From Ilyonectria destructans (Eukaryota > Ascomycota > Sordariomycetes > Hypocreales > Nectriaceae), in the NCBI GenBank assembly GCA_020740775.1, contig JAHEWK010000002.1:1302001-1366000 (forward strand): a stretch of DNA of 64,000 nt, given 5' to 3'. The notes under the pieces were generated by a model. The model ran no database searches, was not told the DNA's origin, and worked only from the letters and a program-made list of their open reading frames with translations. Each line of letters opens with the position of its first letter. Position 1 is the first letter of the stretch. A program made the position numbers and the translations under genes. Below are positions 37,943 to 49,127 of this stretch, in pieces.

Positions 37943-39529
37943 ATGGACTCGGGCGCGCCTATGATACTGCCCAAGGGCATTGTCATCAACTCTAAAAACA
38001 TCTACAAAGAGGTCGCTGACTACGTCGTCGTCCCCCCTGAAAAGGTCTGGGAGTATTGGCATGGTATACCTCCCTGTTGCAGTCCGCACCGAAGCAACCT
38101 CCACTAACTGGATGCGCAGTCTACACCACTACATATAAGAGGCTTAAGGACCCTACTGCTTGTCGGTTAGAGAATTTCTGGTGGCATGTCTGGGGCAGCG
38201 ACAGGAGACTTCTCAAGGGCAGTACTCTGGCCAAGCTCTATGAGGACATCTCGCTTGGGCCAACCTTTGTCCCCCTCAAGGGGCCGCCAAATCGATGGGA
38301 GGGACCCGATGTATGTCCCACCATGGCCGCGCCATGTGGCCACTGACGCTGACTGGCATGATCAGATCCCCCCCATTATTAGACAGCTCATGGAAGCGGT
38401 CCAGGCCGAGTTATCTCCACTACCGCCTCCACAAGAGTCCCGCTCTTCGACAAAACCCAGCGATTCGGTGTTAAGAACCCTATCTTCCAGCGCATCGAAG
38501 CCTCCACCTCCGCACCCCATCTTGAAAAAGGCTCGAGGCCCGTCCTCCTCGGGCCCCCGGCCCACGGCCCGTTTCGTCTCACCACACGAGTCTGCTAATG
38601 AGGATGAGATACCGTCTTCGGGGAGCACAGCCGCTACGGCTTCCGAAGCACCGATCTATGTGGCCCCTTCGCCTAAGAAGAAGCCTTCTGCCCCCACAAC
38701 GAAGAAGTTCGTGGGTGTTTCAGCTGCGACCAAGAGAAGGCCAGTGCTGCCCAAACGACATTCTCCCGATGTTAGGTCTCGAGAATCAGGCTCTTCAAGT
38801 GGGTCGCGACATGCAGGCGTTCAACGGCCTGTAACCCCGATTACCGAGCAGGATTCGGAGCCGGTCAGCTCGGCGTCAGAGGACAGCAGCTCCTCTGTCC
38901 CACAGGAGCGTCCTGTGATGAGCCAGAAGGCACTAGGTAAGCAACCTGCCGTCTCGCGGCCACCGATCTCCTTAAGGAACGGCACACCCAAATATGAGGC
39001 TCCAGCCCCGTCTCAAATGGAACGCCTCCGACCTGTTGAGCACGCGAGACCCATCCTTTTCCAAACACACTCTCTGGTTGACCTTCCTGGTCACACGCGG
39101 AGAAGGGATTCTTCAGCATCTCGATCAACCTTAGGGGTAGGATCATTAGAGAGTGGCTCTGGGTTTGATGGTCCACCTACAATGGCACGCTCCCTATCTC
39201 ATGGCGGATATGACCCTGCCAAGTATCCAAATAACCGCCGATCACCGGGTCTCTTTACCGGGGCGAAAGCAGAGACCACAAATATCGATGTTAAGGGAAT
39301 GATCCTTGATCAGACCGGCCTAGGCTCCATGCCTCAGCCCAGCATGCTAAACAGCCTCCCGGCCCATCATTCCATCCCAATCGAGCCCTCTATTCTCGAC
39401 TCCCGACTTACACCAACTCAACCCACTACATCGGCCAGCGTACCTCTCGCACGCACAAAAAGCCAACTGACGCTCCTCCTCGAGCGCGAAAAAACCAGAA
39501 ACGGCAGCAAGCCGCGATCTAAAAACTAG
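37943..39529 (+). CDS. AreA GATA-like (DUF1752) domain protein
   Basis: Exons 37943-38063, 38120-38310 and 38366-39529 give 491 aa with closed phases. The conserved part is residues 1-115: an N-terminal LPKGIVINSKNIYKEVADYV, then DPTACRLENFWWHVW and GSDRRLLKGSTLAKLYEDI, which I recognise as the short GATA_AreA/DUF1752 module found in nitrogen-regulation-related fungal proteins (also yeast Mks1-type proteins). There is no GATA zinc finger. The rest is Ser/Pro-rich and disordered, with basic clusters, ending in KSQLTLLLEREKTRNGSK. A regulatory scaffold role is likely but the process is unknown. The intron after EGPD could be skipped in gene prediction, truncating the protein at a nearby TGA (38344). 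The leader upstream is unusually long. Confidence 0.8.
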
Positions 39530-40649
39530 ATTTTTGTTTACGCTTATACCCTCAAAAAATTTCCGCGCTTCGTTTGTACATGGCCAAATGCCGCATGGAC
39601 TGAACCGTGGCTGTTTTATATGTTTCTTGAGTGAAAACTCATCACCTCTTCTCTTCTCTTGCTATATTTTGTGCCCCATACAGGTGAATGATTTTATGCG
39701 TTAAACCATTACGGAGTCTCTGGGTGCATCGAGTAGCTCATGTCTTTTTGTTTTTCTACTCCTTTTTAGGCAGGGTAAATGGGATGGATTTCAGGCGGTA
39801 ACAGTTGGGGATCTGGGGGAGACAGGCCAACGGGTGCGCCACGTTTTCCCCAATGATCTGGCTAACATGTGGATTGACTTACGGGATCGCCTTTGAGCCA
39901 TGGAAATAGAAATGGGACGGGTGGCATCATAGGGTTGTTCATTGCGACTTATCTAGCGTCGCTTTGAGGGCGGATAGCACATGTTACACCCACGGAGTTC
40001 ATTGTTCATGTCGTGTGCTAAATACCATCATCAACTGTAAATTCAACCTCTATCCGTTATTGCTCCCTGGCTTTTGGGGTTCTCATGTGCGCATGGATGT
40101 GTACACTTGGTCCAGCGATGTATGTTCAAGAAGGAATCTAATTGGCATCTATTGCTGGCCCATTTAGCACCTGCCTATACTATCCCGACCCCACAAATAT
40201 CATGCCCCCGTAAACATTACCTCTCCCCAGCCTCCATTCTCAAATAAGACATTAGCCGTAAGGCCTAGTACTCCGTTATGGAGTCTACCCTGGTTGCAGC
40301 AACCAAACAACTTTTCCATCCATCCGTCCGTCCGTCTGCTGATCCGTTTGATTGTTAAAAGAGGAGTATGAGTAAAAGAAAAGAGTTAATCCAGCGAATG
40401 TGATGAATCTGAAAGTAAGAAATAAAAGTGCAATCCAAGGCTAAAAGATTGTGCTAGACGCCAAAGCTTCCTATGCGATGTCTATTGCCCAAACCGCTAG
40501 GTATCCAGCTAACCAGCTATCCACTGTCCAATGCGCCACAAGAACAAAAATGCAGAAGGGAAAAAAAGAAGAGAGGTGAGAGAAGTGGTGGGGAAAGAGG
40601 TAGGCTGCAAGTCTATGCATCAACTAAAGGTGTCAGGCAAGCACCCTTC
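39530..40649. other. Intergenic between convergent genes, 1.1 kb
   Basis: Shared 3' region of the AreA GATA-like gene (+) and the 1,549-aa gene (-). A+T content rises. Short CCGT repeats lie near 40320. No gene seen. Confidence 0.5.
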
Positions 40650-43600
40650 CTAGTCATGCAGGCCGAACATCTTGCGCAACGAGCCAAACTTCTTCTTTCG
40701 CTGCTCGGGATGAACCTGAGAAACCTCGAGGTCCTCAGGATGAGTGCCGTGAATCTCAGAGTCGTCGTGATGGGCAAGACCAATGGCGCCTTGCGAAGTG
40801 CTGCGTCGCTTGAGGAATCCATGCTTCATTGCCGCAGTTGGCGAGGATGGGACATGGCCACTGGCAGTAGAGGGTCGTTTGTCATCGTTGACGTACGTGT
40901 CGTGCGACTCGTCCTCACCGTAGCCATCGTCCTGTTGTTGGCCATCGCCACTCTCCTGTAGCGGCCAGCTCCGGTCACGCTTCTGGAGCCGTGAGTTGTG
41001 CGGGTTGCTGGTGTTGCGGACCACGGCGAGCTCGTCGGTGCTACGCTCCAACCGAGTATCTCGTCGAGCTGCGCTCTCACTGACGGGTCGAGATATCTTG
41101 CCACTGCCGTCCTTCTTGCGCCGAAGGATAGACATCAGGCTTCCTCGTCGGGTATGACCTGGTCGAGATGTCCCCGACTCCTGGGCATTGGCGGGCTGTG
41201 TCAGAGTCGGGGATCTCATGTTATCTCGTCCAGAGCCGCTCCGGTTAAGCATTACAGCTGGTTTTGAAACCATGCTGCTGGCAGGCGCAACAGACTGGGA
41301 TCGCTCAATCTCATCGTCGCTGTCTGGAAGGTCTGGAGAATCCTCATCTTCTCTCTGGGACTGAGGAGCACCCATGGCAGCAGCTGCAGCCGAACTGGAT
41401 GTCTTGTTTCGCATCGTCCTGGGCGCTTTACTCCCCTTTGGCGTAGGCGAAGGCGCATCATCTTCATCGCTGGACTCCGCGAATCGGCTTCGGAACGCAG
41501 GTCGAGCATCTTCTTCATCGCTCGAGTCCGCAAACCGACTGTTGTTCCGGCCCTTTTTGGCCTTTTTGGTCTTATTCGAGGAGCGGCCAAAACCGGACAT
41601 GCGGAGGCTAGAATTACTCCGGTCGCTGGAGTCGCCACGCAAGGACTGGCGCATGCGGCCTCCCATAGCCACTGGCGGAGAGATTGTACCGGAGTTGCGG
41701 CGGAAAGCCGATCCCGTAGGTGAAAGAGAACGAAGACTGAATCGGCTGCTGCCCCTGCCACGATCGGATGGAGGGCCAGCAGATTCCCGCGGGTTGCCTC
41801 TCATCGTTCTCTTAAAACCAAAGCCTTCACCTCCACCGGTGCGTGCACGACGGAAGCTGCTTTCACTGGAATCAGAACCTCGTCGCCGCAGGGTTGGCTT
41901 CGTAGAAGCACTCGCAGTCATGGCCGCTGATGGAGTAGCCCTATCGGCGGACTGGTTTCGTCTGTGGGGTTGGACTTGCTCGGCAGCTATAGGTTGATAT
42001 GACACTGGCCGAACCTTTTCGTTCACTGACGGGTGAGATTTATCTCTGCCATCTGTAGACCCATTTGATCTCAGCGACTTTTGGATCCTATTGCCGGTGA
42101 GGACAACCGCCTCAGGCTCGGCACGGAGGGATTTTCGCATGTGGACTGCGTGAGAGCTTGGTGCGGGAGCATCGCCTGATCTCATAGACTTGCGCATGCT
42201 GCTAGATTGAATAGGCCTTGGCTGCTCCAATGTCTTGGACTCTTCCCCGCGCATTGATTTCCGAAGCTTTGACCCGCCAGAGCTCTTTGCCTTCCCGGCC
42301 TTCGCTGGCGATTCAGGCACTTCAGCTTGCCACGCCGTACCTGGCTGGATCTGATAGACCCGGCTTGGGTCAGGAGGTTGTGCAGAAAGCGCCTGCTCAG
42401 CGCCCTTGTCCAAAGACTTTCGCTTCTTAGTCTTCTTGGGTTGGGGTGCTGCTTCGTCAAGGTCGGCCTCCTCCCCGGCCTCTTCCCCAGCCTCCTTTTC
42501 CAGTTGGCGCCGCTTGTCGGTACTGAGACTCTTCCAGTAGGCCTTTGCGCGCTCCCAATCATCTTGTGTTTGTAAAGGTTCCCGTGCCACGGTTTCGGTC
42601 GACATTGCATCTTTAGCGGCTTCGTTTTCCTTAGATTTGGCGACCGTCTTCTCGAAGAGCTTCTGGGAGACCTTGTTGACAGGGCTGTCAACAATAGCAT
42701 CGAGAGACATGAATCCATCGCCGTCAATATCAGATAGGTCTTCATAAGCGTCGCTGTAAATGCTGCTTCCATCAGTTTCTTCATCCTCCTCTTGAATATC
42801 GTGTATCTGAGGGCTTGGAGGAACACCGATGTTAGACTCCATGGATCGCTGTGGTGTCAATGGCGGAGGCTGTTTAGAATCCACCGTCTGTGCTGAGATG
42901 TCATTGTCCACGATCCGGGGTGGCTTGTCAAGGGCATCTAGGGGCGGAGTTCTGGCCTCATCAGACTTTGGTGTCAAATCATCATCGGGGAAGCCGCCAG
43001 GCAGATCAAAGAAGTCTTGCGGCGAGTCTGGCTGGTTTTCGTCCTGGACACGAGGACTGGGATGGGAGATAGAGATCATCGGAATGCTTTCATTCGACCC
43101 CAATTCTGTGCTGGCAATGGTCTGATCCTTGGAGGGAGAACTGTTGGCCGGTTGTTCCTGGTCCATCTCTACTGGAACCTCCACGTCCATATCATCATCT
43201 GAGCTGTTGCTGATGTATCCAGGAGAATCAACAGAGGTTACAACCGGAGGTAGTGGCTCTCTATACTTAGAAATGTTGGCCGCGTTCCGTGATGATTGTT
43301 CTTGGGCCAAAATAGAGCCAATCGCTAGATCGCTCGACTGTCCAGGATCTGCTGCAGGCACCTGGTTGGAGTCTGACTGATTGGAAGGCACTGCAACCAC
43401 TGGGGGAGACCAAGGGCGTTCAGAGGGGCGGACCAGCGGTCGCTCTTCAGAGTCCCTCGTCTTCTTTTCTCGGATGCTACCAAATGAGGGTAGAGCTGGT
43501 CTGGGTGTCATTTTCTCATCCTCGTCCAACGACACTGAGTCTCTCTTCGGCCGGCTGATAATATTATGCCAAGCCTTTTTCACCTGCGGGCTTGGTAACT

Positions 43601-45299
43601 GAGTCAAGTCTGGTTCCGTTGGTTCTGCAGACTCTCCCACAACCATGGTATTCTGGTCATCGAAGCTCACACGAACACTCTTCCTTCGAGCAAGTCCCGA
43701 GTCTGTGTGAGTGCCTACGCTCATGAATGCACTGGAAGCCTCTGAGCCGTCCTCCGAAGGTGACGCATCTCTCGTCGGGCTTCGATGCTTCATGGCAGAT
43801 TTTCGCGGCGACAATGATCGAGAGGGCGGCTCATGTCTCACGATAAGCTGGTCGGTTGTCGGCGCGAAATGAGGGGTTCGGGCAGGGCTTTCGGAATGTA
43901 CGCGGGTTCTGGAAGGGGTTTGGTTTGGTGTCGCCAAGATGGCCTTAGCCTTGAGTGGTTGAAGCTCAGCCTCCTTGGTCTCAGGCTCTGGAGTCTCGGT
44001 CTCGACAACTGTGGCATCTGGTTCCGTCTGAATCGGCGGGGAAGATTTTCTCTGTAGCTCCTCAGAAGCCAATGCCTCCTGGCTCTGGAACGCTGCTCGA
44101 TCTTCTTGGTCATACTGATCTTCCAACTCAGGAAGTTCGTGGACTATAGACGGTCTCTTTTTGACAGGGGAGCTTCGCGGTAGGTTATCAGGTGGGAAGA
44201 CAGGCGTCTCGTGCGTCGTTTTCTGATTGTAATTTGCGGGTTCCTCAACATCCGACTCTAATCCCAGCTCTGACTCTGACTCCGACTCTGACTCTGGCTC
44301 TTCCACGGGTTGCGGTTGCCGTTGCGGTTGCTGCTCCAGTTGCGGTTGCTCTACCACAGGTTGCGTCTTGATAGCAAGGGCAGGTTTCGGAATTTGCTTG
44401 GGCTCCTGGTTCTGTTTTTGTTGGACGAGATCGGCGGTATTTGCTGGAATTCGGGTGGTTTGTTGTGCGGTAGACGACGGCACTGGGGCTTCGACTGCTG
44501 TGCCCTTGATCCTACTCACGGTTCCCCTATTCAGGTGCGAGCCGCCTCTTGATACGCCCGACTTCTTCTTTTTTACGGGCTTCTCTGAAGCATCCCTAAT
44601 GCTCTGTTCGCGAATGAGCAAATCGGCTCGGGGTACCATTCTCCTAGAGTTTGGGTCATAGACCATAGCGTGCTCGGAGCCGGGATCAAGATTAGAGCGA
44701 GGATATGAAAAGTTGATAGACGAGCTAGGACTGCTGGGTCGAAGGTCGGAAGAATTTTTTGGCTCCATCGCAGCATCTGAACGGCGGACGTTGGATGGAT
44801 CGCCGGCTGCCGCGGCACCAAACCACGAGCCTTGGCCATCATTCATCTTTTGGCTAGCCGTCCGGAACGGCTGGATCTGTAGGCTTGTGGCTCTCTTGTG
44901 GGAAGAGCTCGTCTTCTCGGTCTTGTGCTGTCCACCGTGGGGGATACTAGGCACCGGAGGGACATCGTGCGAATTCGGCGCGGCGCTGCGAGCGGGTGAC
45001 GGCGAGCGGAAAGTTCGGTCGGTCATGGAACTGGTGCTGGGCGTCCTGTGAAGATCCCTTCCACCCTTATCTCGGCTCCCTGTCGATGATACCGATGCGC
45101 TCCTCCGCATCGCGCGTTTAGATTGGACTTGGGCGACATTGGTGGGAGTCGTGGGCCGGGCCCTGAGCGCGGCGGCGGCAGCGGCGGAGGACAGCGAGGT
45201 GGATGATTCGCGGCGCATAAATGCCGATGCTGCCGCGGTCGCAGCATTGGGGTTTGCGGTTTCCCTAGTTAGAGGCTGTTGCCAGCGCAAAGACTCCAT
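40650..45299 (-). CDS. 1,549-aa disordered basic protein with RKS[ML]R repeats
   Basis: Single uninterrupted exon. No enzymatic domain or membrane segment. The N-terminus LTRETANPNAATAAASAFM and the alanine tract after SLSSAAAAAALR look conserved-type rather than random. Then come long Ser/Pro/Glu-rich regions, a Glu/Ser run near residue 340, and a short helical, charged segment (DDWERAKAYWKSLSTDKRRQLEKEA, about residues 905-930). From about residue 990 a basic motif of the form [RK][KRQ][ST][ML]R recurs about seven times, next to two copies of RFA(D/E)SSDEED/DD (CK2-like acidic sites). The last residues KKKFGSLRKMFGLHD form a basic amphipathic tail. I do not recognise a named orthologue; a cortical or cytoskeletal scaffold is a guess. 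The start codon is the first ATG of the frame. Confidence 0.78.
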   Translation of the reverse strand: MESLRWQQPLTRETANPNAATAAASAFMRRESSTSLSSAAAAAALRARPTTPTNVAQVQSKRAMRRSASVSSTGSRDKGGRDLHRTPSTSSMTDRTFRSPSPARSAAPNSHDVPPVPSIPHGGQHKTEKTSSSHKRATSLQIQPFRTASQKMNDGQGSWFGAAAAGDPSNVRRSDAAMEPKNSSDLRPSSPSSSINFSYPRSNLDPGSEHAMVYDPNSRRMVPRADLLIREQSIRDASEKPVKKKKSGVSRGGSHLNRGTVSRIKGTAVEAPVPSSTAQQTTRIPANTADLVQQKQNQEPKQIPKPALAIKTQPVVEQPQLEQQPQRQPQPVEEPESESESESELGLESDVEEPANYNQKTTHETPVFPPDNLPRSSPVKKRPSIVHELPELEDQYDQEDRAAFQSQEALASEELQRKSSPPIQTEPDATVVETETPEPETKEAELQPLKAKAILATPNQTPSRTRVHSESPARTPHFAPTTDQLIVRHEPPSRSLSPRKSAMKHRSPTRDASPSEDGSEASSAFMSVGTHTDSGLARRKSVRVSFDDQNTMVVGESAEPTEPDLTQLPSPQVKKAWHNIISRPKRDSVSLDEDEKMTPRPALPSFGSIREKKTRDSEERPLVRPSERPWSPPVVAVPSNQSDSNQVPAADPGQSSDLAIGSILAQEQSSRNAANISKYREPLPPVVTSVDSPGYISNSSDDDMDVEVPVEMDQEQPANSSPSKDQTIASTELGSNESIPMISISHPSPRVQDENQPDSPQDFFDLPGGFPDDDLTPKSDEARTPPLDALDKPPRIVDNDISAQTVDSKQPPPLTPQRSMESNIGVPPSPQIHDIQEEDEETDGSSIYSDAYEDLSDIDGDGFMSLDAIVDSPVNKVSQKLFEKTVAKSKENEAAKDAMSTETVAREPLQTQDDWERAKAYWKSLSTDKRRQLEKEAGEEAGEEADLDEAAPQPKKTKKRKSLDKGAEQALSAQPPDPSRVYQIQPGTAWQAEVPESPAKAGKAKSSGGSKLRKSMRGEESKTLEQPRPIQSSSMRKSMRSGDAPAPSSHAVHMRKSLRAEPEAVVLTGNRIQKSLRSNGSTDGRDKSHPSVNEKVRPVSYQPIAAEQVQPHRRNQSADRATPSAAMTASASTKPTLRRRGSDSSESSFRRARTGGGEGFGFKRTMRGNPRESAGPPSDRGRGSSRFSLRSLSPTGSAFRRNSGTISPPVAMGGRMRQSLRGDSSDRSNSSLRMSGFGRSSNKTKKAKKGRNNSRFADSSDEEDARPAFRSRFAESSDEDDAPSPTPKGSKAPRTMRNKTSSSAAAAAMGAPQSQREDEDSPDLPDSDDEIERSQSVAPASSMVSKPAVMLNRSGSGRDNMRSPTLTQPANAQESGTSRPGHTRRGSLMSILRRKKDGSGKISRPVSESAARRDTRLERSTDELAVVRNTSNPHNSRLQKRDRSWPLQESGDGQQQDDGYGEDESHDTYVNDDKRPSTASGHVPSSPTAAMKHGFLKRRSTSQGAIGLAHHDDSEIHGTHPEDLEVSQVHPEQRKKKFGSLRKMFGLHD

Positions 45300-46975
45300 G
45301 TTAGCTGTGCTTGCGGGTCATAGGCGAGAGAAGACGTTGGTTATAAGGGCAGACACGACTGGGGCGATCGTCGACATGATCGAACGCCATCATCAACGCC
45401 ATCATCCTAGGGTGCCTCTAGCACAATCGTGTTGGGCTGGAACTTCGCAAGGCGAACTCTAAAGCCAAACCCGGTTTTTGCTTACCTGGACGGGAGGACG
45501 GTGCCTCCTCGATCCTCCGAACATGGTAGACAGTGAGGGCGGCGCAAGGCCAGCAGCAGTCAGCGAGCGATGCGCATGAGAATCTGTGATGAGCGGCGGC
45601 GAGGCTGGAACGGGAGGCTGTGGCTATCGGCTGTGGTTCGAGGGCTGACACCGTGTAAGCGGCAGGGCGGATGCTAAAGTACTCTGCAATGCGAGGACGA
45701 GAAAGCTGTCTGAGGTGTTGGAGCTGATGACGAAAGGTATCAAGCCACTCAGGCTAAGGAGGGAGGCCCCACTCATTTATTAACATACACTCCCTAGATT
45801 GATGTCGCCGGGGTATGCCGGGTACCTTGCTTCCGGTGCGAATCACTGCGTAACCACTGTACCCCTACCACCCAATCCTCCAGAAGAAATGCCCCGTCAC
45901 CCAAAAGCAGCAACAATGAACAGCTGTGGATTAGAAGAGCTGTTATAACAAAGCTATTCCAGCTCTTCCAGCTCTTCCATCCTTTCGCCCTTTCCATCCC
46001 CTTTGTTGTCTTAAGCTCTTCTACTACAAGTCCCCTGATTAATCATCGGGGGTTTTTTTTTTAACGATAGGGCTAGACCTAGGATGATCGTTGTCGTCAT
46101 TGAAATGCTGCGCGAAACAAGTTGATCCGAATGGCCAGCGCACTTCCGTCTCAGCTGGCGCTTTGATCACTGGTCTTCGAATCTGGGCAACTTAGCCCAC
46201 CCTGACGTCAGTAATGGGGTCGCCCTCATTTCCGCCCGCTTTCGTCCCCTCTAGCGCTTCAGAATTGCGGCCTTGGTCATGCGAGATCATCAACGAGGGG
46301 TACTCAACTGAATCTACGCTTTCTCGTTTCTGGGCTTGTTTTACATCTTGACAAACCAGATCGATTCGATACCGTTTAACTCCCGCTGTGTCCGATAAAC
46401 TTCTGGACACAAAGTACAACGCACTGGGTGCCCCGGTATCCCGGTTCCCGGGATGAAACTCTGCCCCTCTCACGTGCCATGTCTAGCAAGCACAAGCATA
46501 CAGTCATGAGTTTGGATTGTTCTGTCTCTAGGCAAGCATGATACCGATGGCAGGTTTCTCGCCTAGGCCGAAAGATCATGCATGCTTCCGTCGCGGTCAT
46601 CCAGTCTACCGACAAGATTCCCGTGCAGCCTGAGTGTCCTCCTCAACTCTTTCCTTCCACGGAGCCTCCTCCCCACCGAGTCTGCTCCTCAATCCTCCGC
46701 TAGTTCTCCGCTCTTAAACAACATGGCCGTATGCGGCTAAAATGTCGAATCGCTAGGGTTGCGGCCTCTCCTGGATTGCCCATGTACCAAACGGCTCTAT
46801 CGGATCCAGAAGCTTGCCCCAATCGCTGGTGTCCGGGTCTGGGCCAAATATCCCAATGATTGAATCCATACAACAATATCCATTCAACCAAGACTCGAAC
46901 AAGTGCAGACAGCTAGTCTCAACAAAATCCATGTCACTCAAAGCCGAAGTTTCCACGCAAGATAAGTCTCGACAC
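45300..46975. other. Intergenic, 1.7 kb
   Basis: Promoter region of the 1,549-aa gene (minus strand) followed by the 3' region of the membrane protein gene. No coding signal. A poly-T tract lies near 46053. Confidence 0.5.
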
Positions 46976-49127
46976 CTAGGTCTTGACTGCCGGTGGTAAG
47001 CGTTGCCCACCGCTGTCGTCTATCCCTGGGGGGAGGTCTGGTGGTGGATCCGGATACTGATCGTCGAATTCGTCCACGTAGTCTTCCTCCTCCGATTGCG
47101 TCGAATGACTGTTGCCGGGGTCCATTGGGGGAGCTTCAGGCTCCCCCAAAGAGTCAGGTTGGTCCTGAGCTGGGGTTTGGGAGGCCTGGGCGCCCTTAGC
47201 TGGGGCCTTGCCGTTCTTTCTCCCCTTCCTGCTCTTGGCCTTGGCTTTCTCAAGCAAACGCTTGCGATCGGCCTCTTCCTGTCGGTGGCGACGATCTTTG
47301 ATTTCGTAGTCTCGGATAAGAGCTCTTGGTGGTTCGCCAAAAATCCGCTCATACTCACAAAACTCGCAGATCCAGATGTCTGTCATCTTTACAGGGCTGT
47401 GAAAGTACGTGTCGGCGGCGAGCTCTCGGCGGTGTCGGGCTGCCATATTGAGCTCCTTGTCTAATCGACGGCGTTCTCTCCGGCGTGAGTTGCCAGAGCC
47501 GCCACTAGCAGCCTTAGATGAGCCATCGTGGAGCGCATTGTTGCCGTTGACGCCTGGGGGCGCATTTGACGATGTCTGAGTGCCCATGCTGTGCTTCGTT
47601 GAATGACCTTAGGTCTTGCGTTAGCACACTTTGCCACAAAAGGGAAACATCTGGGCTTACCAGGCCACTGGACAGTGCCAGGAACCTGCGAGTCGCAGGT
47701 GAAAGTAAACTGGGTCGATGCGGGTGTCGCCTTTTCGGCAGATGAATGTTGCTGTAGGAGACTGACGTTCTCTTGACCCTGGGGACGTAACTTCTCGGCG
47801 TTGGCGATGGCGTTAGAAATGATACCAGTGCCTTCGTGCTCTGTTTAAGGGTTAGTAAATTTTTGGGATCTCGGTCGGAACATTAAGTCAAAACAAGTTG
47901 TCTTTTAAAGGGTGATGTCAAAGGGAAAAGTGATGCGGGATAGAAGTTGCACTCGTTGGCCACAGTCGTAAAGCCGAGTGTTTGTGCTGCAGCAAGTACG
48001 GTGCTTTCCCGCATCACTTCCTGCCCTCGGCCGAATGACTGGCTGACAAAGGAACCGTGTGTGGCAACACCCAAACGCTGACTGGCGCAGGCACTCAATT
48101 GCGGCCAGGCTCTTCATGTTACTGGCTGAAATTTGCCATCGTGTGAAATGCAGAGCAAGCACGTAGGAACAGCAAACAGGAGGTGCTTACCAGGGGACGC
48201 CCATTGTGGTGGCGCAGTTTTGGATGTCCGACCAGCCCATGCGTTGTTGCCATCTGACAGCGCCCGCAAGGGACTTCTCCCATTTCGGGACCGCCCAAGT
48301 CTTCCCCTACCCGGTCCCGATATCCCTTGGTTGTTGGTCATAAAAGTCCCCGAACCTGGATACCCCGCGGTTTGGGAATACGCCCTGTCGCCATTCACTT
48401 CGCTTCCTGGGGACTGTGCTCCGGACGATATTGCCAGAGAGCTGATCTCGTTGTTCAGCGCATGTGTGCCGTTGAGGGTGGGGTCACTAGCGGAGGGTAT
48501 CTTTCGCTTCTTCTTATTGTTGGTGTTCTCAAATGAATCGTAGCCGTCGACAGATGACGTTGTTGATGGAGGAGGTTGGGGGTTTGGGTGACGTGCTTGG
48601 TCTGATCTTGATGGACGACGAGCCGCACGAGATAGAATTTCTGGGGGAGATCTCGTCACCAAGGTGCTTCGCAACGCAGTCTCGTCCTCGTCGGCGTCCG
48701 ACAGACCTACGCCGTTCCGCCGGGGTGTATAATTACGCCCCGGTTCGTTCCGGCGCACTTGCTCCACAGGGCTCGTAGAGCCGGGTCTTGGTGGGCTTCC
48801 CTCATCTTTCAGAGCGTATGGAGGGTAGTAGAAGAGAGGGGCGTTTTCGTGTGTTGAGATGGGGTACTTGATCGAATCCGCAACCTCGGGGGAGAGTCTC
48901 TCTCGAAGTCGACGCTTCGGCAACGGCCGAATCGGTCGGTCTGGGAATAGCGACGAGACGGTATCTGGTGACATTATGGGGCTATGATCTGCTAGCAAGT
49001 AACGAGGCCATCGCGTTAGTAAATAGAACGCTACAACGCCAAAGAAGCCTGTCATAAGGACGGGGAATGAAGGCATGACAACGACGAAGGTGGGGATCAA
49101 GAGCTGAATGCCATCGACCGCAACCAT
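46976..49127 (-). CDS. Uncharacterised membrane protein with C-terminal CxxC element
   Basis: Three minus-strand exons (49127-48191, 47840-47661, 47607-46976) join in frame to give 582 aa. The ATG at 49127 is the first in frame; it opens straight into a hydrophobic N-terminus (LLIPTFVVVMPSFPVLMTGFFGVVAFYLL, about residues 9-38) followed by RWPRYLLADHSP. The middle (residues 50-350) is Ser/Pro/Arg-rich and disordered. Exon 2 contains TQFTFTCDSQVPGTVQWPG, and exon 3 a basic region then MTDIWICEFCEYERIFG (Cys453 and Cys456) and PPRALIRDYEIKDRRHRQEEADRKR, a charged helix, ending in an acidic Pro-rich tail. The block from the Trp to the helix looks like a conserved fungal module, but I cannot name it. 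Two Cys plus a further Cys in exon 2 might bind metal. Divergently transcribed from the PHD gene. Confidence 0.75.
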
